From contig NZ_JAQYUU010000011.1 of NCBI RefSeq assembly GCF_028728205.1, positions 1 to 64,000 of the forward strand: 64,000 nucleotides of DNA. The letters are read 5' to 3'. The notes under the pieces were generated by a model. The model ran no database searches, had not been told where the DNA came from, and saw only the letters and a list, made by a program, of their open reading frames with translations. The DNA comes from Clostridium sp. 'White wine YQ'. GTDB lineage: Bacteria > Bacillota > Clostridia > Clostridiales > Clostridiaceae. Shown one piece after another: positions 63,709-64,000 of the stretch (the stretch's first letter is position 1; each line of letters starts with the position of its first letter). The position numbers were made by a program, and so were the translations under genes.

Positions 63709-64000
63709 TTATATCTGAACATTAATTATAGTTTGTCCAATTATTAGATAACCATTAATGTAGCAGCGGAACTCAACTACCATCTGAGATGAAGTCCAAT
63801 TAAAATCTGAACGTTCAAACTTGAACTGACCAAGCTTTGCCTGATTATAGTATCCATTGTTGCTTGTAAGAGCATTTACACCATTTAGTGTTGCTGTATT
63901 GAGGTCAAAGCCTTTAGTGCTATATCCTGATGGCATATCAACACGAACAGTAAATACCCCATTATTTCCTTTAATAACTTTAGACGTTACTTCAATATTA
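63709..64000 (-). CDS. C-terminus of a probable exported protein (5' end beyond window)
   Basis: About 96 C-terminal residues are visible; the frame stays open to position 64000. The pattern VFTVRVDMPSGYSTKGFDLN, TATLNGVNAL, LGQFKFERSDF, VEFRCYINGYLIIGQTIINV resembles a beta-sandwich module often found at the end of secreted or surface proteins (form: tVtI-lP-Gyd-idl-TV-lNG ... fdR-d ... v-G-l-dGt-f-G-d-I-V). No cell-wall anchor motif is present. The function of the whole protein cannot be judged from this part. Confidence 0.65.
   Translation of the reverse strand, partial: NIEVTSKVIKGNNGVFTVRVDMPSGYSTKGFDLNTATLNGVNALTSNNGYYNQAKLGQFKFERSDFNWTSSQMVVEFRCYINGYLIIGQTIINVQI

Overview
The window is about 64 kb of a very AT-rich, low-GC Gram-positive chromosome centred on the replication origin. 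Gene content and order (gyrA-gyrB-remB-recF-yaaA-dnaN-dnaA, then rpmH-rnpA-yidD-yidC-jag-mnmE-mnmG-rsmG-noc-parA-parB) match the oriC region of Clostridium sensu stricto. A spore-former is implied by YyaC, a LonC-type protease, SpoIIIJ/Jag and Soj/Spo0J homologues. No phage, insertion sequence or CRISPR array was seen.

Layout. At 1-491 an rRNA promoter and leader point left off the window. 492-9415 is the leftward replication block. oriC is bipartite: a DnaA-box, GC-cluster and DnaA-trio unit lies between dnaA and dnaN (7808-8025), and a dense DnaA-box cluster lies between dnaA and rpmH (9546-9855). From 9970 rightwards most genes are on the plus strand: ribosome and tRNA maturation genes, then chromosome segregation genes with two perfect parS sites and a candidate Noc-binding site inside mnmE. 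19.5-22.5 kb holds a leftward cluster (yyaC, an AI-2E/YtvI-type permease, a cysteine desulfurase-like enzyme). 22.6-32.4 kb holds DUF3343, MscS, DUF951, rpsF-ssb-rpsR, and mazG-like-yybS-gdpP-rplI-lonC-dnaB. 32.4-42.2 kb holds mgtE with an unusual leader ORF, an Hsp20-like gene, a Fur-box-controlled short transcript, malic enzyme, purA and smaller metabolic genes. 42.4-43.4 kb holds ten tRNA genes. 43.4-51.1 kb holds a DnaC/DnaI-like loader with DnaD, two peptidases and small enzymes. 51.5-61.7 kb holds murA, walJ, a LUD protein, a SAM-riboswitch metI-metC operon, an MFS pump, a ROK regulator, a HAD phosphatase and rlmH. The right end holds a TetR/hydrolase pair and the C-terminus of a probable exported protein.

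Most genes are ordinary housekeeping. The novelty is mainly in non-coding DNA. The best candidates are: a roughly 150-nt transcript with a consensus sigma-A promoter, a perfect 7-1-7 Fur box, a CU-rich anti-Shine-Dalgarno segment and a strong terminator (34574-34760); a 27-codon leader ORF that could toggle a hairpin hiding the mgtE ribosome site (32447-32561); a 24-bp perfect inverted repeat swallowing the rpmH -10 element (9887-9952); a dUTPase-family protein that appears to have lost its metal ligands (49688-50164); and a 99-nt near-palindrome at 45556-45654. All functional statements are inferred from reading the sequence. No searches or folding computations were run.
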